A stretch of DNA of 51,656 nt from Phaeoceros laevis. Lineage: Eukaryota; Anthocerotophyta; Anthocerotopsida; Notothyladales. The stretch's first letter is position 1. Each line of letters starts with the position of its first letter. The position numbers and the translations under genes were made by a program. Below, piece by piece: positions 20,362-30,286 of the stretch. Below the pieces are notes generated by a model. The model did not search any database. It was not told where the DNA came from and saw only the letters and a program-made list of their open reading frames with translations. Where the stretch lies: contig JBNGIQ010009116.1 of NCBI GenBank assembly GCA_049999765.1, positions 50,573-102,228 on the forward strand, in the 5' to 3' direction.

Positions 20362-22556
20362 CCGTGTTGGATTTATTCTCAATTCTTTCTAATAGGCACT
20401 CCAGCCTTGTTGTACAGCTGGAGTTACCTCTAGGCGCAATGGTAGCACGCTCCCGCCCATTGATGTGAGTTGTGGCTTCCCCTATGGATCCGGTTTCTGT
20501 CCTTCTGCAACGACCAGTTGCTAGAAATGTTTTGTACAGCCACCTGGCCGATAGTTTCCAGGTCACAGAAGACGGACAGGATTGGTTATTAGATTGGTCT
20601 GGATAGAAAATATTAAGGCGTTGATGGATGAAATGCTGCCTGTGTCTCCCACTTGCAGATACTCCACATTTGGGTGGCGGTATGGTATCTTCGCTGGTGG
20701 TGCTGCCCAAGACATTCACTTGTAAGGGCGAGGAAGAGTATTAGAGCTGAAGTTGCAAACTGTATACTCTTATGGCAGATGTGACGATGACTACAATTCG
20801 GAAATGATGCGACTGATCCCTGCTGTCATATGGGCCTCACGTATGATGTGTTACCCCGGCAAGGGCTGATGCGTCACATCTTGATGGCCTGCAGCGACAA
20901 GCTGCTTGGAATAAGACATGTTTTTCCTGTTGCAGCCGTGGATGTGGTTCAAATTTCAATCTTTGTGTGAAGCAAGCCTAATCCACGACGAGTCTTTGAG
21001 GGTGGATTCGATCCATCTAGACCCAGACGTCCACACATGGTAACACAGTTGCAACGATTAGGATGGCTGTTCTCTTTTTATTCGTGACCCACTCCCTACG
21101 GGTGAGTACGATCTCTGGCAACCCCTCCTGCACAATGAACTTTGGCTTTGCGAGTTTTGCTGATCCCCAATGCATACATGGCAATGCTGCTTTGGATCCC
21201 TATCACCGGACTGTGGACCTTTCAGCAAACGGTTGTTTCCCATGTAATTCCGGGAGCCCATGAAATAATGAAAGTAGCCTGTTCTATTGATATATCTTGT
21301 TACCCAAGATATGAGATAATTATTAGATTAGCAAGGCAATGCGAATATTTCCACGATTGTGCAGTTCATTTCAGGAATGAGAAGCTGCTTTCGGTTTGCC
21401 GTGATAATTCCATGTAGTCTGACGATAATTCCATGTAGGCTGGCGAGGATGATGAACATGGCAGGAGGCATGGGGCCCGCCCTCTCTCAACTGTGGCCCG
21501 CCCTCTCTGAAGTGTTTTTTAGCTCATGCTATGACGTGGAGGGGCAAGATGAGCAGGCTGACGAGCTGCAGCCGTTCTGGGGATGGGAGGGTAGGGAGAG
21601 CTAGCCACTGAGCTATGATGAGAGGCTGAGGTAACCAAGGAAGGGGGGCGAAGAATAGTTTGAAGAGGAGGCTCTTCGTCCACTGCGTGTGACCACCATA
21701 TTTACCACCAACTAAGGAATGTGGGACCTGCGTGGAAGAGGGCTAGGAAAATCCTGACGAAGCCATGTGAAGCTTGAAGTCAGATCGAAATCTTGGCCAT
21801 TTTCTCGCAAATGCTTTACAACCTGTAATGGAGTAGTAGAATGTTTGGACATCCCCTAAAACCTGGACGGAAGTGCAGGCCATGTGAAACGTTTGTGAGG
21901 TAGTGGGTGCCCGAGCGTCCTAGCTGAAATGGCACGACTGAACTAAGAAGCATTTTCCACATGGCTCTGGTGGCCCCATTTATCCTATACCTGGGTCGGG
22001 TGGGTCTAACCCCTGAACACTGCTCGTATACAGCGTAGGTAGCATGGATTCTGCTGACGCAAGACCACCTCTTCTGACAAACGCCCACCTCTTTCGCACA
22101 AGCGCTGATACACAACCCGGCTTCCACAAAGCTTATGGGCAGCATCGCCAACAACGTGTCATGGAGTAGTAGAATGTGTGGACATCCCTAAACCTGGACG
22201 GAAGTGCAGTCCATGTGAAACATTTGTGAGGTACAGTAGTGGGTGTCCGAGCGTCGTAGCGGAAATGGCACGGCTGAACTATGAAGCATTTTCCGCATGG
22301 CTCTCGTGGCCCCAGCGAGTGTGACTCAGCTTTTCTATAAAGCGAGAGAGTTCACCGCCAAGCGTGGACGAATCACGCGGCAAAATGTCACCTTCGACAA
22401 AATTTCGCTGAGACGAGCTCATGTTCGGGAAATCTTGGGACTGGACACAACTGAAGTGTCGACGAAGCTTTCTCTGTCTGTGATTGCCACCTGTTCGCGC
22501 CCTGCGAAGTCGTCCAACTTGGTTGTCCGTGCACCTCCGACAGCAGTCCCTGAAGG
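20362..22556. other. Intergenic region upstream of the PPR-DYW gene
   Basis: No supported gene. It contains a word shared with the FKBP 3' flank (about 21373-21402), short duplications near 21400-21440 (gataattccatgtag twice) and 21470-21510 (cccgccctctct twice), and a ~150-nt segment present twice (21828-21978 and 22161-22313). The second copy lies just upstream of the PPR start and probably overlaps its promoter or 5' UTR. Confidence 0.5.
21828..22313. repeat. Direct duplication of a ~150-nt segment upstream of the PPR-DYW gene
   Basis: 21828-21978 and 22161-22313 both begin atggagtagtagaatgt. They share cctggacggaagtgca, catgtgaaac, tttgtgagg, agtgggtg and ccgagcgtc in order, then gaagcattttcc and catggctct. 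The offset is 333 nt and only scattered substitutions separate them. Confidence 0.9.
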
Positions 22557-25202
22557 ATGGCCACAGCGAAGGCTGAAGCTTCTTTTCTTCTCTTTGCAGT
22601 TCATTGGCTTTCAGGCGGGACCCAACAAATTGGTGTGTGTACAGGGATTCTACGTGGAGCACCTGCTAACCTCATCCCAGGGAGACGATCCCTGGCAAGC
22701 AAAGCCTCCAGGTGCAGTAGTGTAAGGAGCCCACCACTTCCACTTCTGAGGGACGGGTTTCCCAGCGATGGTCATTGCCAGGAGCAGGAGCACTTGTGGC
22801 AACAATTGTTTCTGGAGCCTACCATGTGGTGGGATGACAGACGAGATAAGAAGAGCTCCCGTTCCCCTGACTTCCGGCGTAAGGGGTCCGGCGAGGTGCT
22901 GTGGTTGAACAACATGTTTAAGCCAGTTTGGGTTGATGAGCAGCTCGTTTCCTTGGACATGCAGATGGGTCACGGTGCCTCTCCTGCCAAGTCGAGCTCT
23001 CCAGTTAATTCTGAACCTGGAAGGCATGCAGGTTCTGAAATGGGCTCCAGGTGCAGCAGTGTAAGGAGCCCAGCACTTCCACATCCGATGGGCCATGGTG
23101 CCTCTCCTTTCGAGTCCAGCTCTCAGGATAAGCCTGAACCTGGGAGGCGTTCAGGATCGGAAATGGGCGTCGTTACCGATGTTACCGTGAGCACATTATG
23201 TCAGCAGGGGAAGCTTTCTGAGGCCTTTGGAGCCCTGGAATCTCTGGCACAGACAGACTCTGGTGTTTCTCAGTCTCTGTTTTACAGTGTGCTAAAACTG
23301 TGTACAGCTAAGAAGGATTTGGTTGTGGGGCGACGAGTTCATGATCTCGCTGTCAAACTTGGGTACGAGTCGAATGCATACTTGGGGAACCATATCTTGC
23401 GCATGTATGCATGTGGAGGGAGGCTGCAGGAGGCCATGGATGTGTTCAACAGGGTAGGGAAACCGGATGTCTTCATGTGGTTTTCCATAATCTCTGCACA
23501 TGCTAAGCACGGAAGACCGAAGGAGGCCATACAACTCTACCGTGAGATGCGTAGCTCAGAAGTGAAGGCGAATGGTTACATCTTTGTAGCTGCCCTTCAA
23601 GCTTGTGCGTTTGCCGCTGACTTGGAATCTGGAAGAAAAGTGCACTCTGATGTGTTGCAAAGTGGCAATCCTACTGACTTGTTTGTTGGCAACTGCCTGG
23701 TTGACATGTATGCAAAATGTGGTCAATTGGAAGATGCACGCCAGGTTTTTGACAGCATGGACACAAAGGATGTGGTGACATGGAATGTCCTGATTGCTGG
23801 GTATGCACAGCAAGGACTCGGTCAACAGGCGCTTGTTTTGTATGGAAAAATGGAGGAGGCAGGCCTCATTTTAGCTGACCATGTTACTTTTGCTTGCCTT
23901 CTTAAGGCATGTGCAAGCACTGGTGCCATACAGAAGGGCAGGCAGCTTCATTCACAGATTGTCAAAAGAGGAATGCTGGATAACGTAGTGGTGGGCAACT
24001 GCCTGGTGGACATGTATGCAAAATGTGGTGAGCTGGAAAATGCACGCCGTGTTTTTGACAGCATGAACACAAAGAATGTGGTAACATGGAATGCCCTCAT
24101 AGCTGGGTATGCAAAATGTGGTGAGCTGAAAGATGCGCACCAGGTTTTTGACAGCATGGACACAAAGAATGTGGTGACATGGACAGTGCTGATCGCTGGG
24201 TATGCACAGCAAGGACTCGGCCAAGAGGCGCTTGTTGTGTATNNNNNNNNNNNNNNNNNNNNNNNNNNNNNNNNNNNNNNNNNNNNNNNNNNNNNNNNNN
24301 NNNNNNNNNNNNNNNNNNNNNNNNNNNNNNNNNNNNNNNNNNNNNNNNNNNNNNNNNNNNNNNNNNNNNNNNNNNNNNNNNNNNNNNNNNNNNNNNNNNN
24401 NNNNNNNNNNNNNNNNNNNNNNNNNNNNNNNNNNNNNNNNNNNNNNNNNNNNNNNNNNNNNNNNNNNNNNNNNNNNNNNNNNNNNNNNNNNNNNNNNNNN
24501 NNNNNNNNNNNNNNNNNNNNNNNNNNNNNNNNNNNNNNNNNNNNNNNNNNNNNNNNNNNNNNNNNNNNNNNNNNNNNNNNNNNNNNNNNNNNNNNNNNNN
24601 NNNNNNNNNNNNNNNNNNNNNNNNNNNNNNNNNNNNNNNNNNATATAGAGAGGGCTGTGTGGTGTTTTGAAAGCATTGTTAGGCTGGACCCTCAAATGGC
24701 GTCAGCCTATGTGCTCATGGCCAATGCCTACGCAGATGCAGGTAGGTGGACCGATGTAGACAGGATTGAAACACAGAGAAGGGCAGCAGGAGCTAACAAG
24801 AAACCTGCAGAGGCGAGCATTGAGGTGAATAAGGAGGTACACCTATTTCTGGTGGGAGAAAGCAGAACGGATATTGCACTTAAGGTAGAGAGCACAAATG
24901 CACGTGTGAAGCAGGAAGGAGGCCACGTACCTCACACAAAGTTGGTGTTGAAGCCTCTGAGTCAGAAGGGAAAGGAAGATGTGCTTTGTGGGCATGCTGA
25001 GAAGCTAGCTCTGGCGTTTGGGCTGTTGAACACTCCGAGTGGGACGCCTCTGGTGGTAACGAAGAATCTACGCATGTGCAGTGACTGCCACAGCTCCACG
25101 GAAATCATGTCAAGGCTTGAACAGAGAGACATCGTGGTAAGGGATGGGTACCGTGTGCATCGATTCGCAAACGGGTGTTGTACTTGTAAGGGTCGACCCT
25201 GA
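22557..25202 (+). CDS. PPR-DYW protein with KP-type (variant) DYW domain, candidate U-to-C RNA editing factor; interrupted by assembly gap
   Basis: An intronless PLS-class PPR frame of 881 codons, 133 of which fall in a run of Ns. The N-terminus (about 1-200) has no PPRs and contains duplicated Ser/Pro-rich units, plus a plausible organelle-targeting start (MATAKAEASFLLFAVHWL). Repeats follow, such as VGNCLVDMYAKCGQLEDARQ and DVVTWNVLIAGYAQQG. After the gap come E1/E2, but with KKPAEASIEV (about 748) where standard proteins have a PG box. The DYW deaminase keeps HAEKLALAF (about 813) and CSDCH (about 841), the zinc and catalytic signature, yet ends CKGRP instead of DYW. KP-box, GRP-ending DYW domains are the class linked to U-to-C editing in hornworts, lycophytes and ferns. 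Specific RNA targets cannot be read because repeats are missing. Confidence 0.93.
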   Translation: MATAKAEASFLLFAVHWLSGGTQQIGVCTGILRGAPANLIPGRRSLASKASRCSSVRSPPLPLLRDGFPSDGHCQEQEHLWQQLFLEPTMWWDDRRDKKSSRSPDFRRKGSGEVLWLNNMFKPVWVDEQLVSLDMQMGHGASPAKSSSPVNSEPGRHAGSEMGSRCSSVRSPALPHPMGHGASPFESSSQDKPEPGRRSGSEMGVVTDVTVSTLCQQGKLSEAFGALESLAQTDSGVSQSLFYSVLKLCTAKKDLVVGRRVHDLAVKLGYESNAYLGNHILRMYACGGRLQEAMDVFNRVGKPDVFMWFSIISAHAKHGRPKEAIQLYREMRSSEVKANGYIFVAALQACAFAADLESGRKVHSDVLQSGNPTDLFVGNCLVDMYAKCGQLEDARQVFDSMDTKDVVTWNVLIAGYAQQGLGQQALVLYGKMEEAGLILADHVTFACLLKACASTGAIQKGRQLHSQIVKRGMLDNVVVGNCLVDMYAKCGELENARRVFDSMNTKNVVTWNALIAGYAKCGELKDAHQVFDSMDTKNVVTWTVLIAGYAQQGLGQEALVVYXXXXXXXXXXXXXXXXXXXXXXXXXXXXXXXXXXXXXXXXXXXXXXXXXXXXXXXXXXXXXXXXXXXXXXXXXXXXXXXXXXXXXXXXXXXXXXXXXXXXXXXXXXXXXXXXXXXXXXXXXXXXXXXXXXXXXXIERAVWCFESIVRLDPQMASAYVLMANAYADAGRWTDVDRIETQRRAAGANKKPAEASIEVNKEVHLFLVGESRTDIALKVESTNARVKQEGGHVPHTKLVLKPLSQKGKEDVLCGHAEKLALAFGLLNTPSGTPLVVTKNLRMCSDCHSSTEIMSRLEQRDIVVRDGYRVHRFANGCCTCKGRP
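24243..24642. other. Assembly gap (400 N)
   Basis: Unresolved bases inside the PPR-DYW gene. The reading frame on both sides agrees if the true gap length is 1 modulo 3, as 400 is. The sequence left of the gap (about 24147-24242) is nearly identical to an earlier repeat (about 23747-23842), so repeat collapse is a likely cause. The missing part should hold the last PPRs and most of E1. Confidence 0.98.
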
Positions 25203-25884
25203 GAATACTGAATATCTAGCTAGTGCTCAGGTGTGTGTGCGAGAGATTGTCTTTCTCTTGGGTGTGAATGTGCTTACTAAACTCTATCCTCGTCGAACTG
25301 AGATTGTTGTCTCTCTATTGGGGTGAATGTGCGTGCTTAACTCTATCCCTGTCAAACTGAGCCATGGACAGGGATTGCGAACACTGATCCACCACATATC
25401 AGTGCCGAGGTTTTGGGCATGGCGGCCGTGAGGGTTCAGGACTCTGTCCTGACATAGCTAGCAACAGGATTGCATGCAGCTCACGCGAGCTATGTAGTTG
25501 GTAGCGGCTCGTCAGTGCCATCGCGGCAATCCCAGCTTGGTTCCCCGATTCCCTGGCTTTCATTGTCTTGTTAGGTTTCTCGTTGTCTGCTTTGGCATGG
25601 AGACTGTGGGGTACGTACGAACGTTTCCGCGTCGGCCGCAACGCAACTAAAGTGACACCCAGTCCATGGCACTATCCTGATTTCACATATATTATCCATT
25701 AACTTGTCTATAGTAAGCGTCCAAATGCGAACTCCAATCCCAGCACTACATAAGGTAGGTAGTAGTAGTAGTAGTAGATTATGGTGTTTAGCCAACTCCA
25801 CATGGGAATTGAACACCCCGTCAGGTTTTTCGACCGGCGACCAGGAGCCCCCGTCCAGGGATTGCAAGCAACAACCGGGAGCCC

Positions 25885-25958
25885 GGGAGCCCCCGTCCAG
25901 GGGTCCAGGGATAACCGGGAGCCCCCGTCCAGGGGTCCAGGGATAACCGGGAGCCCCC
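25885..25958. repeat. 32-bp minisatellite
   Basis: Unit gggagcccccgtccagg plus ggtccagggataacc, present exactly at 25885-25916 and 25917-25948. A third partial unit runs to 25958, and diverged related words precede it from about 25845. Confidence 0.9.
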
Positions 25959-26133
25959 AAGGTTAAGCGTGTTAAGCACATAATAAAGTTCTTCTTCTTC
26001 TTCTACACTCAGGATGCCAGATCCCACATTTCTCACATCTGTGGCAAACCCAAATAACCAGGAAATGTGTCAGACTGGATTCCTGCACTTGAGATAAGGT
26101 CAAAAAAGTGCAGGCTGGCGAGTATAGGCCGGG

Positions 26134-26149
26134 CGGATAGGCCTATCCG
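26134..26149. promoter_or_regulatory. 16-bp perfect palindrome upstream of psaN
   Basis: CGGATAGGCCTATCCG reads the same on both strands and lies ~150 nt before the psaN ATG. It holds two facing GATAG words, resembling the GATA/I-box elements of light-regulated plant promoters. A regulatory role is only suggested. Confidence 0.35.
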
Positions 26150-26300
26150 GATTGCGTATCACCCATTGGCCGGACTTCTGACCGGCGCCGTCCGGTCGAA
26201 ATGGTCTAGAGGAGCACCAAACGTGAAACGCAACAGTCCATCATTTGTTCACGAATTCACCAGTTTCTCCAGACCAGCCATAGACGCGGCAGGAGTAGCG

Positions 26301-26999
26301 ATGGCCTCCACCACCTTCCTCGGATCAACTGCAGCCATCTCCTCCTCCGCGGCCATCTCCTCGGCCCGCGATGTCAAGGCCGCTGCGACCTCGCAGCAAG
26401 CAGTGGCGCAGGCTCCCAGGCTGGTGGCCGTGAGGGCCAGGGCCGGCCAGGACGAGCCTGCCAGCAGGAGGCAGCTGCTGGGACTGGCCGCCGTTGCCCT
26501 CGCCGGCGGCTTCTTGTCTGCGGGACAGGCCAAGGCCGGCCTCGTGGAGGACCTTCTTGAGAAGAGCGCAGCTAACAAGGTAGGAGCAAGCTCAATTCCC
26601 TACTCCAGATGACCATGTCCCTCGTTCCGTGCAACCAGAGCCTCGGGAAAACCTGGCCATGAATTGATCGGGTTGCTTCGCATTTGCAGGAGTTGAACGA
26701 TAAGAAGAGGTTGGCCACCAGCGGTGCCAACACCGCGCGGGCGTACACCGTCACACTCGGAACCTGCAAATTCCCCGAGAATTTCACCGGCTGCCAGGAT
26801 CTGGCCAAGATCAAGGTGAGCCCGGGCTTTGCATGTCGGATTTCTTTTCTTATGGCAAGTTTTTGAGCTTCCTGATGTGAATTGTGGAAACATCGTTGCT
26901 GCTTTGCAGAAAGTGAAGTTCTTGAGCGACGATTTGGACTTGGAGTGCGAAGGCAAGGACAAGTTCAAGTGCGGATCCAATGTGTTCTGGAAGTGGTAG
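26301..26999 (+). CDS. psaN: Photosystem I reaction centre subunit N, chloroplast precursor
   Basis: Three exons in phase 0: 26301-26579, 26690-26815 and 26910-26999, giving 164 residues. PsaN is an extrinsic subunit on the lumenal side of photosystem I that aids plastocyanin-driven electron transfer. The precursor has a Ser/Ala-rich stroma-targeting transit peptide (about 1-50). A thylakoid transfer domain follows, with a twin-Arg start (SRRQLLGLAAVALAGG) and an AKA cleavage site at about 77-79. The mature protein is about 85 residues, the family's usual size, beginning GLVEDLLEKSAANK. It has the four conserved Cys (GTCKFPENFTGC and LECEGKDKFKCGSN). It ends FWKW. Introns are 110 and 94 nt. 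Confidence 0.97.
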
Positions 27000-28139
27000 A
27001 GTTTCCTCAGGAAGTTGGCCGCATCTGTCCTTAGTGTTAATATGTACTGAACTGCTGGCGTCTCGGTTGGAAAATGCGTGCACCTGTGTAGACTAGTAGT
27101 GGCTCACGCCCGAGGTCCCGAAGATTGTACTTCCTACTCCTACGTGCTACAGAAGGTGTGACATGTGTAAAACATCTCATCTCGCCATTGTGAGGGCGAG
27201 TCATGTATAGGGGTTGCCCCCGAACGACAACCGTGTAAGATTTTGGAATTGGAATCACACTCACGTCAATCGTGGAGCATTGACCATCCAGAAAGAAATA
27301 TGTCGTTCTTGTTTGGTGCCATGAAAGAAGATCGAATTTCTTTATATACACTAACTAATGCTTGCTTGCTTTTCAAGTTGCTTCCTCAAAACAGTACATA
27401 ACTTCGTTAGGTGAGACGGCAGTTCTGTAGTCTAGTTCGTTTGGTTACTGATCCTCGAGACGTCTCAGTCATACGTCCGACTGGAAGTTGGTCCGAAAGG
27501 CGATCGTTTCATCAGACACCGGATGTTTAGCAGCATGACGCGCATCTCGCGGTTCTGTAGCCAGCAGTGAGAAAACGCTGGCTGTTCGCATCCTCCGTGG
27601 TGTCAAGTGTGGAGTCCAGTGGTTCTGGAAGATTCAGACCGGCCCACGGGTTCCGGGACCGGCGGCCCTCGCTTCTTCGTTCTCGAGGTGGCTGGCTGCC
27701 TTTCGGGGGCGCTTAAGGTTGGTTCGGCTGATCAGAGATCTCATCACATGCAGTCGTGTTGATTGTGTGACGTATCCAGCATTCACTTGTCTTCTTTGTT
27801 GCCTGATTCAGTGTAGCTATGCTGACCGCATCGCGTTCTGGGAAATCCCTCTCAACGATGCTTGGGTGTCATGGTGATTGCCGATTGCCAGTTCGGAACT
27901 GACTGGATTTTCCGCCTTTCGGAGCAGGGTCGGAGGCGTAATGTGGGTGTGATTGGTGAGCAGCAGATGGGAGGAGGGAGGCGCAGCTGGAACAGTGCTG
28001 TGTTCTTGCCGTTGACACCTTACTTCTGGTGAGCGGCCGTGCACGAGCAATTGGCTCTGTGCCAGTTGCGTGAGGGTGGCGATTTGACACATACTGATTG
28101 AAACCCTAATTTCAAGGAGCCTGCACCTGGGTCTGGACT
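27000..28139. other. Intergenic region downstream of psaN
   Basis: Contains the psaN 3' UTR and the promoter of the next plus-strand gene. I see no reading frame with a known domain and no repeat worth listing. Confidence 0.5.
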
Positions 28140-29390
28140 ATGGTCTTGTGGGAGCTTACACTGGTCACAGCATACGTGCTGGGCCTCAAGCGGACATACA
28201 GGATTGCACTTCGTGCACAACGCAGAGTGATCAGCCGGAAATGGCCCAGACTCCGGGACTTTGTCTACAGGTGCGAGTCTTGTGATGGATGGAGCCTTGT
28301 CGGTGTTGGGTTGTAAGCTGTGACTACTATGCACGTACACGAGCTGCAGTTACTGTTCTGCTGCTGACCAGCATGGTTGGGGTCATCTAGTTTGTGCTAT
28401 GTGACTTCTTGTTGAAGCATGTAGGAAGCAAATTTGTACTGCGTGCACAAGGTGAAGCTCTGTTTGGGGTATGTGTTGTGGAAAGAAAGGCTGGTTCTCA
28501 GTATTAGAAGATGAAAGGAAAGATCGGCTTGACTAGTTTACATTGTTGAGTCTCAGTACATACTTTCAGCAGCATTATCAGGTTGTTTCATAACCTGGAG
28601 GAACCTTTTTCAAGGACAAGTTGTGCTGTCGATGTCTTGCAGGCGGACTCGAGATGTCTTTTCTGTTGCAATCAAGGTTCACAAGGAAATTCAACACCGG
28701 GATATTTCATTTGGAAAAAGCTTGGGCAACCGCATTCTCAGGTTCCTAGACCGAGTGCGACCTCAAGCTAATATTAGAGGTGACAGAACCACTGAAGCTT
28801 CAAAAGGTACAGCTCCAAGCATTGGAAATGGCAGAGGGAGTTCAAGTGCAGATGACTCTTCTAAGCATGGACGGCCTATGCATACTGTCAGCAAATCAGG
28901 GACGTCATCAGCTGCCGACCAGGTTGACAGACAGTACTCCATCGGTCTTTCCAGGACGACTATGAGAAACAGGATTACTGATGGCCTTGGTAAATTCAGG
29001 CGAAGGTCCCTTGTACAATCCCTGCCGGTTGTGGCCTTGGGCCTTTGGTGGCAGCCAGTCCGAAGATACATGGAAACTGGATTGCCCAGGGCATCTCCAA
29101 CCTGGTCCAGCTTGTCACCTGGCCGTCATCTGCAGTCCTCTTCTCCGAAACTGCTTGCCACTGACTTATCTTTCAAGCAGGCCGGAAGCTCGGCAGGTGG
29201 TCTGTTTCGTGAAGACATTGCCAGACTCATATACAGACCGCATGGAGCCGTGAGAGCCAGAACTGTTCAGTTACAGCAACTAGTTGCGTTACCACTGCCT
29301 GGTTCATGCCCAAACTTGCTAGCTTCCAAATGTAGTCTTTCCATGACAGCAGCTGGTGTAGCCTTTATGTGCAGTACACAAAAGGAATAG
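28140..29390 (+). CDS. Conserved plant protein of unknown function
   Basis: Two exons, 28140-28270 and 28643-29390, join in phase to give 292 residues across a 372-nt intron. The first ~90 residues are Arg-rich with one short hydrophobic stretch: MVLWELTLVTAYVLGLKRTY, then RRVISRKWPRLRDFVYRRTR, VFSVAIKVHKEIQHRDISFG and NRILRFLDRVRPQANIRG. I recall very similar N-termini in uncharacterised land-plant proteins of this kind, but cannot name a domain or function. The remaining ~200 residues are Ser-rich, low in conserved features and probably disordered. The start codon is the first ATG in frame with the conserved part. Membrane association through the N-terminal segment is possible. Confidence 0.75.
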
Positions 29391-30286
29391 TACCCTGTGC
29401 CTTCTACAAGTAAGCAGATTATTACAATATTACAACGTTAAGCTGTAGTCAGTAAGAGCATCTGGTTATATAACTCCCAGAACGTAAAAACTCCTTGGTG
29501 GACAACTGGCTATACCTGGCAGAACAGTCCATTTTGGGCAATTTTGTGCAGTTTTGTGCAAGGCTCCAAACTTCCCAAAGCAAGGAGTCCAAACCCACAT
29601 TCTCAATTCAGGCGTCAAAAGGCGATGGACCATCAAGTTCGGCATTTAGCTATTTTTCGAGAGCCTATCAAATAGAGCGCATGTGCGTTTTCTGTGCCTG
29701 ACACCACTGGTCGCTGCAGACTTGTGGAAGGGCAGAGATGTCGGAACGAAGGGAAGCGTGCATGGCGTAGAGTAGGTTGCCTCGGAAGGGATATTGTGTA
29801 TCACTTCCAAGTTCGCGGTGCACGCAACGGGAGACATCTCTGATGGGGAATAGATATCCCTTCTGCGTCCACAGCACGGCAGAGCATCGCAGATCTTTCG
29901 TCCTGTCGTTGGTAAACTCGTTACACAGAGGAACAACACGGCCACTCAGAGCACCTGTAGAGAATTGGCTTGACTCGAGACGTCAGCAAGTTCGACAAAA
30001 TTCAGTGATGGCCGAAAGGCCTACAAGTACATGTGCTACTTCCGCCTATACATGTGTCCAGTATCCGAATAGTTATACAACAGGGGAGAGCCCTCTACAA
30101 CACCTGCTTACAAGGACAAAATCTCTGCCTAATGTACAATCCAAGCTGGTGATATTTAAGTTCAAAATGTCATGACACCTTGCCCACGACTCTTGGGTTC
30201 TCTCACAGATTACTTTGGAGACGTTGCCGTTGTCGTCGTTGTAGTATAAGTAGTGCCAAAACGGTCGGGTCTTCCCAGGAGATTGA
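29391..30286. other. Intergenic region between convergent genes
   Basis: This is the 3' flank of the plus-strand unknown-function gene and of the minus-strand annexin, so it should hold both polyadenylation regions. Open frames here (for example 29646-29945 minus and 29777-30175 plus) have no recognisable domain. Confidence 0.5.

Larger units (their letters stand above)
25203..26300. other. Intergenic region upstream of psaN with minisatellite
   Basis: No supported gene. About 25201-25335 repeats a phrase related to attgt(c/t)tctct followed by tgggtgaatgtgc twice. A (gta)n run lies at about 25757-25776, a 32-bp minisatellite at 25885-25958 and a 16-bp palindrome at 26134-26149. The last ~200 nt should carry the psaN promoter. 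Confidence 0.5.

Noticed and set aside
20430-20500. tRNA-like D-arm word (ggcgcaatggtagcacgc)
   Set aside because: No matching acceptor stem, anticodon arm or TpsiC loop follows.
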